DNA of 38,381 nt from Candidatus Daviesbacteria bacterium (GTDB lineage: Bacteria > Patescibacteriota > Microgenomatia > Daviesbacterales > UBA10151): assembly GCA_016183245.1 (NCBI GenBank), contig JACPEY010000025.1, positions 1 to 38,381 on the forward strand. The letters are read 5' to 3'. A model generated the notes under the pieces. The model was not told where the DNA came from and did no database searches. It saw only the letters and a list, made by a program, of their open reading frames with translations. Positions 15,430 to 24,114 of the stretch are shown here, in pieces. A program made the position numbers and the translations under genes. Positions within the stretch are counted from its first letter, which is position 1. Every line of letters begins with the position of its first letter.

Positions 15430-15822
15430 ATTGGTCGAGTTGTTTCAACAAAATTAAAAAATACGGTGACTGTTTTAGTAGAAAGAGTAGCTAAGCACCC
15501 GTTATATAAAAAGACTTTTGTGCGCAGTAAGAGGTACCTTGTTGATGATTTAGTGGGAGTAAAGGAAGGCGATATAGTGGAGATTATCAAGATAAGGCCG
15601 ATTTCTAAAAATAAACACTGGAGGGTGGCCAAAGTGGTGGGGAAGAATTTAGAAGAGATTACGGAAGTAATACTCAAAGATCAAGCAGAGAAAGTCATAT
15701 CAGAGGTGATGCCGGAAGAAAAAGAATTAAGCAGTACGAATGAAGAATTAAGCGACAAAACAGAAATAGTGAAGAAGAAAGTAAAAAAAGTAAAAAAGGA
15801 GGACAAGAACAAGAAAGCTTAA
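15427..15822 (+). CDS. rpsQ: 30S ribosomal protein S17
   Basis: 131 aa. MIGRVVSTKLKNTVTVLVERVAKHPLYKK and GDIVEIIKIRPISKNKHWRV are the OB-fold core that binds 16S rRNA early in assembly. It is followed by a charged tail of roughly 45 residues beyond normal S17. Part of the tail (ELSSTNEELSDKT) is encoded by GAATTAAGCAGTACGAATGA, an AATTCGTAATTC-type word repeat whose inverted relative lies just downstream. Confidence 0.94.
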   Translation: MIGRVVSTKLKNTVTVLVERVAKHPLYKKTFVRSKRYLVDDLVGVKEGDIVEIIKIRPISKNKHWRVAKVVGKNLEEITEVILKDQAEKVISEVMPEEKELSSTNEELSDKTEIVKKKVKKVKKEDKNKKA

Positions 15823-15852
15823 TTCGTAATTCTTGATTCGTAATTCTCATTT
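15722..15852. repeat. AATTCGTAATTC word repeats at rpsQ/rplN
   Basis: GAATTAAGCAGTACGAATGA inside rpsQ and TTAATTCGTAATTCTTGATT then CGTAATTC in the gap (about 15820-15847) are roughly inverse to each other, so they could pair across the rpsQ stop. Confidence 0.6.
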
Positions 15853-16221
15853 ATGGTTCAACACAGGACAAGATTAACAGTTGCAGATAATAGCGGTGCA
15901 AAGTCTATCCAGGTTATTCAACCTTTGGGTGGATCAGGCAAGAGAAAAGCTACTTTGGGACAGAAAGTGGTAGGGGTTGTTAAAGGTGCAGATCCTAACG
16001 GTCAGGTTAAAGCCCATGAAGTAATTAAGGTAGTAATCGTCAGGACTAAAAAAGAAGTCAGGCGGAGTGATGGTTCATATATAAAATTTGACGATAATGC
16101 AGGGGTAGTTATTGATAATGACGGAAATTTGCGGGCAACCCGTATCTTTGGTCCGATTGCCAGAGAGGTGCGGGAGGCCGGATATACCAAGATTATTTCG
16201 CTTGCCCAGGAGGTATGGTAG
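15853..16221 (+). CDS. rplN: 50S ribosomal protein L14
   Basis: 122 aa, full length. [61 protein letters not shown] are conserved L14, located at the subunit interface. No insertion. Preceded by a word repeat rather than an SD. Confidence 0.97.
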   Translation: MVQHRTRLTVADNSGAKSIQVIQPLGGSGKRKATLGQKVVGVVKGADPNGQVKAHEVIKVVIVRTKKEVRRSDGSYIKFDDNAGVVIDNDGNLRATRIFGPIAREVREAGYTKIISLAQEVW

Positions 16222-16237
16222 TTTAACTACGCTCACT

Positions 16238-16546
16238 ATGAAAATAAAAAAAGGAGATAAGGTGAAAATTTTATTAGGCAAAGACCGAGGCAAAGAAGGT
16301 AAGGTTGAATATGTGCGAGGCAAGGATAAAAAAGTGTTTGTGAGTGGGGCAAATCTTTACAAAAGGCATGTTAAAAAGCATGGAGATATTCAAGGCGGGA
16401 TTATCGATCTTCCTAAGCCGCTCGATATTTCTAATGTAATGCTGGTTTGTCCCGGTTGCAATAAAGTAACAAGGATTGGGTTTAAAATGGAGGGAAATGA
16501 AAAAGTGCGGATATGCAAAAAATGCAATAAGGAGGTTACAAAATAA
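16238..16546 (+). CDS. rplX: 50S ribosomal protein L24
   Basis: The ATG at 16238 gives 102 aa (the track frame starts far upstream inside rplN). The KOW motif KIKKGDKVKILLGKDRGKEGKVEYV is followed by NLYKRHVKK. The C-terminus carries CPGCNKVTRIGFK and CKKCNKE, two CxxC pairs that could bind zinc. L24 starts 50S assembly and lies at the tunnel exit. Confidence 0.95.
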   Translation: MKIKKGDKVKILLGKDRGKEGKVEYVRGKDKKVFVSGANLYKRHVKKHGDIQGGIIDLPKPLDISNVMLVCPGCNKVTRIGFKMEGNEKVRICKKCNKEVTK

Positions 16547-16558
16547 TTTAAAATTGTT

Positions 16559-17104
16559 ATGAATAGATTAAAACAGAAATATTCTGATGAGGTTTTGCCT
16601 AAGTTACAAAAGGAACTGCAGATTAAAAATAATATGGCAGTGCCACGCCTTGAAAAAATTGTTTTAAATATCGGTTTGGGAGAGGCAAAAGATAACAGCG
16701 GTATTTTAGATAAAGTTAAAGTTTATTTTTCTCAACTTGCCGGACAAACACCTGTTATCACGAAAGCCAAGAAATCTATTGCTGCTTTTAAAGTAAGCCA
16801 GGGACAGCCGATCGGGATGATGGTGACTTTAAGGGGTGATAAAATGTATGCTTTCCTGGATAAACTAATAAATATTGTTTTGCCAAAAGTCAGGGATTTT
16901 AGAGGAATATCCCAAAACTCTTATGATGAGCAAGGAAATTTAAATATTGGTTTGAAAGAACAGATCATATTTCCTGAAGTCGATTATAAAAGCGTTGACA
17001 GAACCAGGGGGCTGGCGGTTACTATTACGACTACCGCAAGGAATAAAGAGGAAGGCAAAAAATTACTGGAGTATCTGGGGATGCCCTTTAAAGGAGGCTC
17101 ATAA
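16559..17104 (+). CDS. rplE: 50S ribosomal protein L5
   Basis: 181 aa. [60 protein letters not shown] and the [18 protein letters not shown] end. L5 binds 5S rRNA and contacts P-site tRNA. Ordinary length. Confidence 0.97.
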   Translation: MNRLKQKYSDEVLPKLQKELQIKNNMAVPRLEKIVLNIGLGEAKDNSGILDKVKVYFSQLAGQTPVITKAKKSIAAFKVSQGQPIGMMVTLRGDKMYAFLDKLINIVLPKVRDFRGISQNSYDEQGNLNIGLKEQIIFPEVDYKSVDRTRGLAVTITTTARNKEEGKKLLEYLGMPFKGGS

Positions 17105-17105
17105 T

Positions 17106-17285
17106 ATGGCTAAAGTTTCTAATATTGTAAAGAAGAAATTTAAATATGAAGTTCAGAAAAGGAACCGCTGTTTGCGGTGCGGAAGACCGAGGGCTTATAT
17201 AGGAAAATTCGGACTTTGCAGATTGTGTTTTCGGGAATTGGCACACATGGGGTTACTTCCCGGCGTGAAGAAAGCGAGCTGGTAA
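17106..17285 (+). CDS. rpsN: 30S ribosomal protein S14, zinc-binding type
   Basis: 59 aa from the ATG at 17106. [20 protein letters not shown] then [10 protein letters not shown] gives the CxxC...CxxC zinc ribbon of short type Z S14, ending LPGVKKASW as usual. The ORF track lists it only inside a longer frame (16995). One-base gap from rplE. Confidence 0.95.
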   Translation: MAKVSNIVKKKFKYEVQKRNRCLRCGRPRAYIGKFGLCRLCFRELAHMGLLPGVKKASW

Positions 17286-17287
17286 TT

Positions 17288-17665
17288 ATGAACGATCCTG
17301 TTGCAGATGCATTAATCAGAATAAAAAACGGATATTCGGTTGGTAAAGTTACAGTTAATTTGAGATTTTCCAAACTGATTTGGAAGCTTGTGGAGTTACT
17401 CAAAAAACAGGGATACCTTGAAAGTGCCCAACAAAAGGAAAGGGAGATTATAGTGACCTTAAAGTATAATTCTAGGATTGCGGCTTTGACTGATATCAAA
17501 AGAGTCTCTAAGCCCTCTCTTCGGATTTATAAAGGAGCTAGAGATTTACCGCGTGTTTTGGACGGACTCGGTATTGCAATTATTTCCACACCTAAAGGTC
17601 TCATGATCGATAAAGAAGCGCGAAAGCAAAAAATAGGGGGGGAGGTATTGGCACTGGTCTGGTAG
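17288..17665 (+). CDS. rpsH: 30S ribosomal protein S8
   Basis: The ATG at 17288 gives 125 aa. NDPVADALIRIKNGYSVGK, RVSKPSLRIYKGARDLPRVL, GIAIISTPKGLMIDKEARK and GGEVLALVW are standard. S8 binds helix 21 of 16S rRNA and in many bacteria represses the spc operon. Two bases after the rpsN stop. Confidence 0.96.
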   Translation: MNDPVADALIRIKNGYSVGKVTVNLRFSKLIWKLVELLKKQGYLESAQQKEREIIVTLKYNSRIAALTDIKRVSKPSLRIYKGARDLPRVLDGLGIAIISTPKGLMIDKEARKQKIGGEVLALVW

Positions 17666-17680
17666 ACCGGCTGGAGATAT

Positions 17681-18250
17681 ATGAGCAGAATAGGGAATTC
17701 ACCGATTACAATACCAGCCGGAGTAGAAGTTTCTAGGTCTGACATGGTCGTTAATGTGACTGGTCCAAAGGGTACTTTGGGTTTAACATATAATCCGCAA
17801 ATTGTAGTGGAAATTGAAGGAGATAGGATAATAGTTAAAAGAAAGAATGAGCAAAAAAAGGTTAAAGCTTTGCATGGATTGACCAGAAATTTAATTGCCA
17901 ATATGGTTACGGGAGTAACTGATCTTTGGCGCAAAAATTTAGAATTGGTTGGAGTGGGATTTAGGGCACAAGTTTCCGGCAACAAACTAATACTGAATGT
18001 TGGTTTTTCGCACCCGGTTGAAATTACTGCACCTCCTGGCATTGATTTTGAGGTAGCAGATAATACAAAGATTAAAGTAGCAGGAATAGACAAGCAGCTG
18101 GTAGGGCAGATAGCAGCAAATATCAAAAAAGTCAGGGTTCCGGATGTATATAAAGGTAAAGGGATAAGGTATCAGGGTGAGTATATCAGGAAGAAATTAG
18201 GTAAAAGCGCCAAGGTCGGTGCAACTGGTGCAGCCGGAGGGGGGAAGTAG
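17681..18250 (+). CDS. rplF: 50S ribosomal protein L6
   Basis: 189 aa. SRIGNSPITIPAGVEVSRSD, the two repeated L6 domains, then RVPDVYKGKGIRYQGEYIRKKLGK. L6 sits near the factor-binding site used by EF-G and EF-Tu. A short Gly/Ala tail (GATGAAGGGK) is added. Confidence 0.97.
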   Translation: MSRIGNSPITIPAGVEVSRSDMVVNVTGPKGTLGLTYNPQIVVEIEGDRIIVKRKNEQKKVKALHGLTRNLIANMVTGVTDLWRKNLELVGVGFRAQVSGNKLILNVGFSHPVEITAPPGIDFEVADNTKIKVAGIDKQLVGQIAANIKKVRVPDVYKGKGIRYQGEYIRKKLGKSAKVGATGAAGGGK

Positions 18251-18257
18251 AAGAATT

Positions 18258-18593
18258 ATGAATAAAGGATTAAGAATTAAGCGGCATAAAAAAATAAGAA
18301 AGAAAATAATGGGTACTAAAGACAGGCCCAGGCTGGCTGTGTTTCGTTCCAGCCGGCACATTTATGCTCAGATAATTGATGATAGTACAGGTAAAACCTT
18401 AGTATCTGAATCTGATTTTAAAATGGAGAAATTACCAAAAAGCCAAAAAGCTGCTCAGGTAGGAAAGAAGATGGCAGAAAAGGCATTAAAGCTTAAAATT
18501 AAAAAGGTGGTATTTGACAGGGGAGGATTTTTGTATCATGGTAGGATAGCAGAGTTTAGTAAAGGTGCCAGAGAAGGAGGGTTGGAATTTTGA
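18258..18593 (+). CDS. rplR: 50S ribosomal protein L18
   Basis: 111 aa from the ATG at 18258 (the track starts inside rplF). RHKKIRKKIMGTKDRPRLAV, FRSSRHIYAQIIDDSTGKTL, DRGGFLYHGRIAEFSKGARE are conserved; it binds 5S rRNA with L5. The N-terminus is short, as in many compact L18 proteins. Confidence 0.96.
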   Translation: MNKGLRIKRHKKIRKKIMGTKDRPRLAVFRSSRHIYAQIIDDSTGKTLVSESDFKMEKLPKSQKAAQVGKKMAEKALKLKIKKVVFDRGGFLYHGRIAEFSKGAREGGLEF

Positions 18594-18672
18594 TTTAGAC
18601 TTTTTGCAACGGCCTGAGATTTTTATTGTAGTCTTGGGAGTAAAAAGTTTAGTTCGGAGTTTATATTCAAAT

Positions 18673-19170
18673 ATGAGAGAAAATCATAAAGTAATAAATA
18701 AAGATAACAGACTAATGAACACGGAAGTGGCAGAGTTTTTCGAGAAAGTGGTTCAGGTTAACCGCGTTTCTAAAAAAACTAAAGGAGGAGATAAAAGGTC
18801 TTTGTCTGTTCTGGTGGTAGTAGGAGATAAAAAAGGTAAAGTCGGGGTAGGTTTGGGTAAGGCAGCTGAAGTGCAATCTGCAGTACGTAAGGCAACCAGT
18901 TATGCAAAGAAGCATATGATTGAGGTTGCTTTAAAAGGAAGAACTATTCCCCACACGATTCTAGTTAAAAATGGTGCAGCAAAAGTGTTTTTGAAGCCTG
19001 CGCCAATAGGTACCGGAGTTATTGCCGGAGGAGCAGTCAGGGTAGTGGTTGAGGCAGCCGGCATTCACGACATTGTGTCCAAAATTTTAGGTACTAAAAA
19101 CCAGGCTTCTAATGTTTATGCAACTTTGGAGGCACTGGGTAGGTTGAAAAACATAAAGGAGGGCAAATAA
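18673..19170 (+). CDS. rpsE: 30S ribosomal protein S5
   Basis: 165 aa from the ATG at 18673; an alternative ATG at 18715 would give 151 aa and still include the whole core. The track start at 18565 overlaps rplR and adds an unrelated peptide. FFEKVVQVNRVSKKTKGGDK, VGVGLGKAAEVQSAVRKATS and the VYATLEALGRL end are S5, which shapes the mRNA entry channel. A 79-bp gap before the gene is unusual for this operon and has no SD. rplO follows at once: no rpmD (L30). Confidence 0.94.
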   Translation: MRENHKVINKDNRLMNTEVAEFFEKVVQVNRVSKKTKGGDKRSLSVLVVVGDKKGKVGVGLGKAAEVQSAVRKATSYAKKHMIEVALKGRTIPHTILVKNGAAKVFLKPAPIGTGVIAGGAVRVVVEAAGIHDIVSKILGTKNQASNVYATLEALGRLKNIKEGK

Positions 19171-19604
19171 TGAGATTAGATAAGCTAATTAAAATAAAGA
19201 CTCAAGATAAAAAAAGGCTTGGCCGCGGTATTGGCTCCGGTAAAGGTAAAACTGCCGGCAGGGGTACTAAAGGCCAAAAAGCAAGGGGAAAGATTCCGGC
19301 AACTTTTACAGGCAGCCTTTCTTTATACAAAAAGTTACCTTTGAGACGGGGTAAAGGCAATGCTAAAGTATCCGTAAAACCAAAACTGATAAACATCAGC
19401 AAGTTGGATGTTTTTAAGACAAAAACAGTTGTAGATATAGCAAAGCTTCTGGAAGCAAAAATTATCTCTCAAAAAGATATTAAAAGAGGCATCAAAATTT
19501 TGGGAAACGGGGAGATTAAGAATGTATTAACTGTTAAGCTTCCGGTATCTGAATCTGCCCGCAAAATTATTGAAAAATCGGGCGGCAGGATTGAGAATGT
19601 CTAA
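19170..19604 (+). CDS. rplO: 50S ribosomal protein L15
   Basis: 144 aa. [20 protein letters not shown] is the classic N-terminal extension that threads into 23S rRNA. It overlaps rpsE by one base and secY by 8 nt. The C-terminus ([21 protein letters not shown]) is normal. Confidence 0.97.
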   Translation: MRLDKLIKIKTQDKKRLGRGIGSGKGKTAGRGTKGQKARGKIPATFTGSLSLYKKLPLRRGKGNAKVSVKPKLINISKLDVFKTKTVVDIAKLLEAKIISQKDIKRGIKILGNGEIKNVLTVKLPVSESARKIIEKSGGRIENV

Positions 19605-20889
19605 TATATTATCTCCAATTATCAATGCTTTTAAGATTGCAGATCTTAGAAGAAAAATTATAATTACGACGATTTTGGTGATACTTTTTAGAATCTCAGC
19701 CCATATTCCTGTTTCCGGAGTGGATTTACAAGGATTGCAATCTCTGTTTGCTTCCAACCAATTTTTGGGACTTTTAGATATTTTCTCAGGCGGGACTCTG
19801 GCTAATTTTTCCATAATTTCTTTAGGGCTCAATCCTTACATTAATGCCTCAATCATATTTCAGCTTCTAACTATGATTAGCCCGAAGCTGGAAGCTTTAT
19901 CCAAAGAAGGCGAAATGGGCAGGCAGATGATAAACCAATATACAAGATATTTAACCGTGCCTTTGGCAATCCTGCAGGCAATCGGCATGTTTGTGTTACT
20001 GAAAAACCAGGGGATTATTACCCAGGCAAATCCAATTCAAATAACGTCAATTATTGTGGGGATGACTGCCGGTACTATTTTTTTGATGTGGCTGGGGGAA
20101 CTTATTACAGAGTATGGTATTGGTAACGGCATATCGCTTCTGATTTTTGCAGGGATTGTATCAAGACTGCCGGTTGTGTTGACGCAAACTGTTTCTGTTG
20201 TGGACCAGACGCAAGTTATTAATATTTTGATTTTTGTAGTGCTGTCGGTTTTGGTTGTGGCAGGAATAGTTTTTATAAACGAAGGCAGGAGGCAAATTAC
20301 TGTGCAGTATGCCAGAAGGTTTATGGGAGGAAGGGATCTGGGGGCAGGTGCCCAGACATATCTGCCGCTGCGGGTTAATCAAGCCGGAGTGATCCCGATT
20401 ATTTTTGCAGTTTCTCTAGTTTTAGTGCCTTCTTTTGCAGGCAGTTACCTGGCCCAACTTAATCAACCGCAACTGGCTGCCCTTGGCAGGATTTTGGCTA
20501 CAAATTTTAATCCTGACAGTCTGGTTTATAATCTTATTTATTTCCTGCTGGTAGTTGGTTTTACATTCTTTTATACCGCGATAATTTTTAATCCGACAAA
20601 AGTAGCTGATGAAATTAAAAAATACGGCGGATTTATTCCCGGTATCAGGCCGGGTACTCAAACTGCAGCTTTTTTAAATTATATTATGGTGAGAATTACT
20701 TTGGCCGGGGCAATATTTTTAGGAGCAATTGCGGTTTTGCCTTCAATTGCTTCTCAAATTACTGGACTTAAGACTTTAATTTTAGGGGGGACAGGACTTT
20801 TGATTGTGGTTTCGGTTATTTTGGATACTGCCAAACAATTTGAAAGCAAATTAATTGAAAGAAGCTATGAGGTATTTGCAAGAAGATGA
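19597..20889 (+). CDS. secY: protein translocase subunit SecY
   Basis: 430 aa from the ATG at 19597 (the track adds nine residues from rplO). Ten hydrophobic segments are readable. Marker motifs: [16 protein letters not shown] (plug and TM2), [28 protein letters not shown] and the [23 protein letters not shown] cytosolic loop used by SecA and ribosomes. It would export the large SGNH protein among others. Ends in ATGA overlap with adk. Confidence 0.97.
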   Translation: MSNILSPIINAFKIADLRRKIIITTILVILFRISAHIPVSGVDLQGLQSLFASNQFLGLLDIFSGGTLANFSIISLGLNPYINASIIFQLLTMISPKLEALSKEGEMGRQMINQYTRYLTVPLAILQAIGMFVLLKNQGIITQANPIQITSIIVGMTAGTIFLMWLGELITEYGIGNGISLLIFAGIVSRLPVVLTQTVSVVDQTQVINILIFVVLSVLVVAGIVFINEGRRQITVQYARRFMGGRDLGAGAQTYLPLRVNQAGVIPIIFAVSLVLVPSFAGSYLAQLNQPQLAALGRILATNFNPDSLVYNLIYFLLVVGFTFFYTAIIFNPTKVADEIKKYGGFIPGIRPGTQTAAFLNYIMVRITLAGAIFLGAIAVLPSIASQITGLKTLILGGTGLLIVVSVILDTAKQFESKLIERSYEVFARR

Positions 20890-21434
20890 AAGAAAGAATT
20901 TTGCTCATCGGTCCTCAAGGAGCTGGTAAATCAAGTCAGGGTAAGTTGCTGGCAGAATTTCTGCAAGTGCCGCTCATTTCAACTGGCGATATTTTGCGGA
21001 ACCTAGCTGAAGGAGGGACTGAATCGGGTAAAGAATTGGGGAAGATTATGACTAATGGAGGTTTGATTGATGATAAAATCATCAGTCAAATTGTGCAACA
21101 AAGGCTGGCGCAACCGGATTGCAGGGATGGGTTTATTATGGATGGCTATCCGCGTACTTTAAATCAAATTGAATACTTTGATCCATTATTTAATCAAGTT
21201 TTTTATTTAAAATTATCTGACGAAGAGGCTACTGGGAGGCTTCTGAAAAGAGGTCGAATAGATGATACTGAGGAGGCAATCGTACAGAGATTAAAAATAT
21301 ATCACACAGAAACTGATCCGATTATAGATTATTATAACAGACAAAATCTAGTGAGCGTAATTGATGGAACAGGTACAATTGAGCAAGTCCAGCAACGCAT
21401 GAGAGAGGCATTAAATGGCCAAAGCCAGAAATAG
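20886..21434 (+). CDS. adk: adenylate kinase
   Basis: 182 aa. It interconverts ATP + AMP and 2 ADP. The P-loop reads [12 protein letters not shown] (most bacterial Adk have GKGTQ), followed by STGDILR and DGYPRTLNQ for AMP binding. The LID is the short form: [19 protein letters not shown], without the ~30-residue zinc or H-bonded lid. Starts in the secY stop and overlaps map by 20 nt. Confidence 0.93.
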   Translation: MKERILLIGPQGAGKSSQGKLLAEFLQVPLISTGDILRNLAEGGTESGKELGKIMTNGGLIDDKIISQIVQQRLAQPDCRDGFIMDGYPRTLNQIEYFDPLFNQVFYLKLSDEEATGRLLKRGRIDDTEEAIVQRLKIYHTETDPIIDYYNRQNLVSVIDGTGTIEQVQQRMREALNGQSQK

Positions 21435-22254
21435 TTACGAGTTAAGGTTAATGAGAAAATCTGGCGGGATTGCGGCAAAAGCTTTAAAAAAAGCAATTGA
21501 AACTATTAGTGTTGGGGTAAGCGGAGTTGAAGTTGATGAAGTTGTCAAAAGGGAAATTTATAAATTGGGTGGGGATTTATCGTATAAAACCGTTCCGGGT
21601 TATAAATATGCAACATGTATTACAGTAAATGAACAGGTAGTACACGGTATACCTACGGATAGGAAATTTGAAAGCGGTGATCTGGTTAGTGTAGATTTGG
21701 CAGTTATGTATAAGGGTTGGCATACGGATTGTGCATGGAGTGTTTTAGTTAGGGAACAGGGTACAGGGAACCCGCCGAAGGCCCGCTTCGAAGAGTCGAA
21801 GACGAGGCGAGCGAGGCTCGCCAAAGGCGGCAGGGTACAGGAAGAAGAAAAAAAGAAGTTTTTGAAAACTGGGGAAGAGGCGCTGTGGGATGGCATCAAG
21901 CAGGCAGTTACAGGCAATAGAGTGGGAGATATATCGAATGCAATACAAACTAAGGTAGAAGGAGCAGGGTATCAGGTAGTGAGGAGTTTAGTGGGACACG
22001 GAGTGGGCAGGAGTTTGCACGAAGATCCGGAGATTCCGGGATTCGGAGAAAAAGGCAAAGGTCCGGTTTTGAAGGACGGAATGACTTTGGCAATTGAGGT
22101 AATCTATGCTCAAGGAAAAAGTGATGTAGTTTTAGAGAGCGATGGTTGGACTTTTAAAACTGCTGATAATTCATGGGGAGGACTTTTTGAGACGAGCGTG
22201 ATTGTAGGAGGTAAGCCAGAGGTGTTGACCGGCCCCAACCCAACTATGGGTTGA
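21415..22254 (+). CDS. map: methionine aminopeptidase type I with repeat-derived insertion
   Basis: 279 aa. It removes N-terminal Met from new proteins. All metal ligands are seen: Asp in VSVDLAV, Asp in HTDCAWS, His in VGHGVGRSLHEDP, Glu in LAIEVI and Glu in LFETSVIV; the substrate His is in VVHGIP. Between LVREQG and FLKTGEEALW it has about 25 extra residues (NPPKARFEESKTRRARLAKG) encoded by a GC-rich repeat. The insertion falls on a surface loop, so activity may be kept. Confidence 0.95.
   Translation: MAKARNSYELRLMRKSGGIAAKALKKAIETISVGVSGVEVDEVVKREIYKLGGDLSYKTVPGYKYATCITVNEQVVHGIPTDRKFESGDLVSVDLAVMYKGWHTDCAWSVLVREQGTGNPPKARFEESKTRRARLAKGGRVQEEEKKKFLKTGEEALWDGIKQAVTGNRVGDISNAIQTKVEGAGYQVVRSLVGHGVGRSLHEDPEIPGFGEKGKGPVLKDGMTLAIEVIYAQGKSDVVLESDGWTFKTADNSWGGLFETSVIVGGKPEVLTGPNPTMG
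21757..21841. repeat. GC-rich repeat in map flanked by an 11-bp direct repeat
   Basis: CAGGGTACAGG occurs at 21757-21767 and 21831-21841. Between them lie GGCCCGCTTCGAAGAGTCGA and GACGAGGCGAGCGAGGCTCG, a relative of the GGCCCGCTTCG...GAGGCGAGC core at 3850-3885 and in rplD. The 74-bp offset is not a multiple of three, so the two direct repeats are read in different frames. Confidence 0.75.
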
Positions 22255-22279
22255 CGCTGTGTGCGCAATCTGATAAAAT
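22251..22279 (+). promoter_or_regulatory. internal promoter before infA
   Basis: TTGACG (22251-22256) overlapping the map stop, 17-bp spacer, TAAAAT (22274-22279). The expected start near 22286 leaves about a 10-nt leader before the infA ATG, which lacks an SD. Confidence 0.65.
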
Positions 22280-22296
22280 CAATCGGCTAAAAATTT

Positions 22297-22545
22297 ATGG
22301 CGAATGTAAAAGATGTTATTGAAGTTGAAGGCAAAGTTCGCGAGGTGCTGCCCAGCACATTGTTTCGGGTAGAGATTGATAGAAGTGAAAATTTGCCGGA
22401 ACTTTTGGGGCGGGTGATTTTGTGTCATATCTCAGGTAAAATGAGAATGCACTATATCAGGCTTTTGGAAGGGGATCGGGTGAGGATAGAAATGAGTCCC
22501 AAATATGATTTGGATAAAGGAAGGATAACGTTTAGGTTGAAATAG
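22297..22545 (+). CDS. infA: translation initiation factor IF-1
   Basis: 82 aa. An S1-type OB fold: [57 protein letters not shown]. Slightly longer than the usual 72 aa because of [11 protein letters not shown] in the loop. It sits in the 30S A site during initiation. Confidence 0.97.
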   Translation: MANVKDVIEVEGKVREVLPSTLFRVEIDRSENLPELLGRVILCHISGKMRMHYIRLLEGDRVRIEMSPKYDLDKGRITFRLK

Positions 22546-22630
22546 AGTCAAGAGACTAGAGACAAGAATCAAGGAAAACAAATACTTGACTCTTGACCCT
22601 AGACTCTGGTCTCGAGCGACTAGTCACTAA
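22546..22630. repeat. GACTCTTGACTCTAG-type word repeat between infA and rpmJ
   Basis: AGAGTCAAGAGACTAGAGAC and, 30 bp later, TTGACTCTTGACCCTAGACT then CTGGTCTCGAG form inverse arms. A related piece, ACTAGAGTCGAGAGTCAAGA, is read in-frame in recX. Confidence 0.7.
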
Positions 22631-22633
22631 TTT

Positions 22634-22750
22634 ATGAAAGTACAGGCAAGTATAAAAACCAGGTGTAAATTTTGCAAAGTGGTCAAGCGCGAGGGCATTT
22701 TATATGTCATTTGCCCGCGCGACCCAAGACACAAACAAAGACAAGGATAA
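22634..22750 (+). CDS. rpmJ: 50S ribosomal protein L36
   Basis: 38 aa, below the ORF-track cut-off. [20 protein letters not shown] and [12 protein letters not shown] give the C..C...C....H zinc ribbon of L36. It ends two bases before the ATG of the next gene. Confidence 0.95.
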   Translation: MKVQASIKTRCKFCKVVKREGILYVICPRDPRHKQRQG

Positions 22751-22752
22751 AA

Positions 22753-23286
22753 ATGAGTGATACAACTATGATTGAAACAAAAGAGCGGATTGCTAAACAA
22801 AAAGTACTAACTGGTGAATTAGCAGAAAGCTACGTATCTACTGCATTATTTACTCTTAGCAGGATACAAACTGACAGCAGGATAAGAAGAGGGATTGGTT
22901 TTGATTCAGGGAAAGAAGTTGAGATTGCGCGTCAGCGAGAAGACGGTGCTGTAGATGTTTTTTTATTTAACTCGAATAGGGAATTGAGAGAGCAATTTCA
23001 TACAGTTAGCGAAGAAAGTTTTTTAAAGATCCTTCTACAATATTTTGGTTCATTAGGAGGAACTGCAGAAGGTGATAATTTTAGATATTCCACAACTGTG
23101 GCGGACTTCGTTCGTAGTGGGCGAGAGCGATGGCGCGGCAGATTACCAAGTGGATTTAAATTTGAGGCTATTAATGGAAGAGAGAATGGGCCGAAAGTGC
23201 CTTATATAGTGGGTTATGCAGAAGAGGCATCAGGTAGAAGGTTTTATGTTAGGAAATATACCCCAGGAGGAGTAAATAAACCTTAA
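22753..23286 (+). CDS. unrecognised 177-aa protein inside the rpmJ-rpsM interval
   Basis: The ATG at 22753 is used; the track start at 22672 lies inside rpmJ. No signal peptide or membrane segment. The sequence is charged, with [49 protein letters not shown] and ending [18 protein letters not shown] do not recognise a family. It lies in a place where infA-rpmJ-rpsM are normally adjacent, two bases after rpmJ and two before rpsM, so it should be co-translated with ribosomal proteins. Confidence 0.75.
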   Translation: MSDTTMIETKERIAKQKVLTGELAESYVSTALFTLSRIQTDSRIRRGIGFDSGKEVEIARQREDGAVDVFLFNSNRELREQFHTVSEESFLKILLQYFGSLGGTAEGDNFRYSTTVADFVRSGRERWRGRLPSGFKFEAINGRENGPKVPYIVGYAEEASGRRFYVRKYTPGGVNKP

Positions 23287-23288
23287 TT

Positions 23289-23705
23289 ATGGCTAGAATT
23301 GCAGGAGTTGATTTGCCGGAAAACAAAAGAGTGGATATTGGCCTGACCTATATTTTTGGTATAGGACGGTCAAATGTTGCAAAAATTATTAAAGATACAG
23401 GAGTAGCAGCAGAAAAAAGGATTAAGGATTTAACAGAAGAAGAGATTAATAAAATACAAAAGAGCGTTGAACAGTTTAAAGTTGAAGGAGACCTAAGGCA
23501 GGAGATTGAACAAAATATCAAGAGACTGGAAGAGATAGGCAGTTACAGGGGTACAAGACACAGAAGGGGTTTGCCGGCAAGAGGACAAAGAACCCGCAGC
23601 AATGCCAGAACTAAAAGAGGTAAAAGAAAGACTGTAGGAACTGTCAGGAAAGAGGTAGTTGCAAAAACAGGAGGACCAGTGGGAGGAGAGGCTAAAAAAG
23701 CGTAG
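23289..23705 (+). CDS. rpsM: 30S ribosomal protein S13
   Basis: 138 aa. [51 protein letters not shown] are S13. The basic tail that reaches the P site is extended by ~15 residues ([16 protein letters not shown]). It contacts S19 and the 50S bridge. Confidence 0.97.
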   Translation: MARIAGVDLPENKRVDIGLTYIFGIGRSNVAKIIKDTGVAAEKRIKDLTEEEINKIQKSVEQFKVEGDLRQEIEQNIKRLEEIGSYRGTRHRRGLPARGQRTRSNARTKRGKRKTVGTVRKEVVAKTGGPVGGEAKKA

Positions 23706-23718
23706 CTGATACATTTAT

Positions 23719-24114
23719 ATGGCTAAAAAACAGATAAAAACTAAACAGATAAAAAAGGTAGAAAGAAAAGTTTCGAGCGGTAGGGTTTATGTTACTGCAA
23801 CTTTTAATAATACTTTAATTACTTTAACAGATGCTTCAGGCAATACTTTAGCCTGGGGTACTTCCGGGACAGCAGGGTTCAAAGGCGCCAGAAGGGCAAC
23901 CCCTTTTGCTGCGATTTCTGCCATGGAGAAGTTGGCCCAAAAAGCCAAAGACCTCGGAATGGGGTCAGTTGAAGTTTATATCAAAGGTCCGGGTTCAGGC
24001 AGGGATGCTACAATAAAGGCGCTCCGGGCGGCAGGCATTAATATTACCATGATTGCTGATGTGACCCCGATACCGCATAATGGCCCAAGACCTAAAAAGA
24101 GGAGGAGAGTATAA
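23719..24114 (+). CDS. rpsK: 30S ribosomal protein S11
   Basis: 131 aa. GRVYVTATFNNTLITLTDAS, SAGTAGFKGARR-like TSGTAGFKGARRATPFAA, GPGSGRDATIKALRAAGINI and NGPRPKKRRRV, which ends the protein as usual. It lines the E site. One-base overlap with rpsD. Confidence 0.97.
   Translation: MAKKQIKTKQIKKVERKVSSGRVYVTATFNNTLITLTDASGNTLAWGTSGTAGFKGARRATPFAAISAMEKLAQKAKDLGMGSVEVYIKGPGSGRDATIKALRAAGINITMIADVTPIPHNGPRPKKRRRV

Noticed and set aside
17920-17940. Possible prophage or large genomic island within the ribosomal run
   Set aside because: Apart from the 177-aa gene, all genes from rplC to rpsI are in standard order with no integrase, phage structural or transfer genes.
18565-18672. 36-residue N-terminal extension of S5
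   Set aside because: It overlaps rplR and has no similarity to S5; the starts at 18673 or 18715 fit better.
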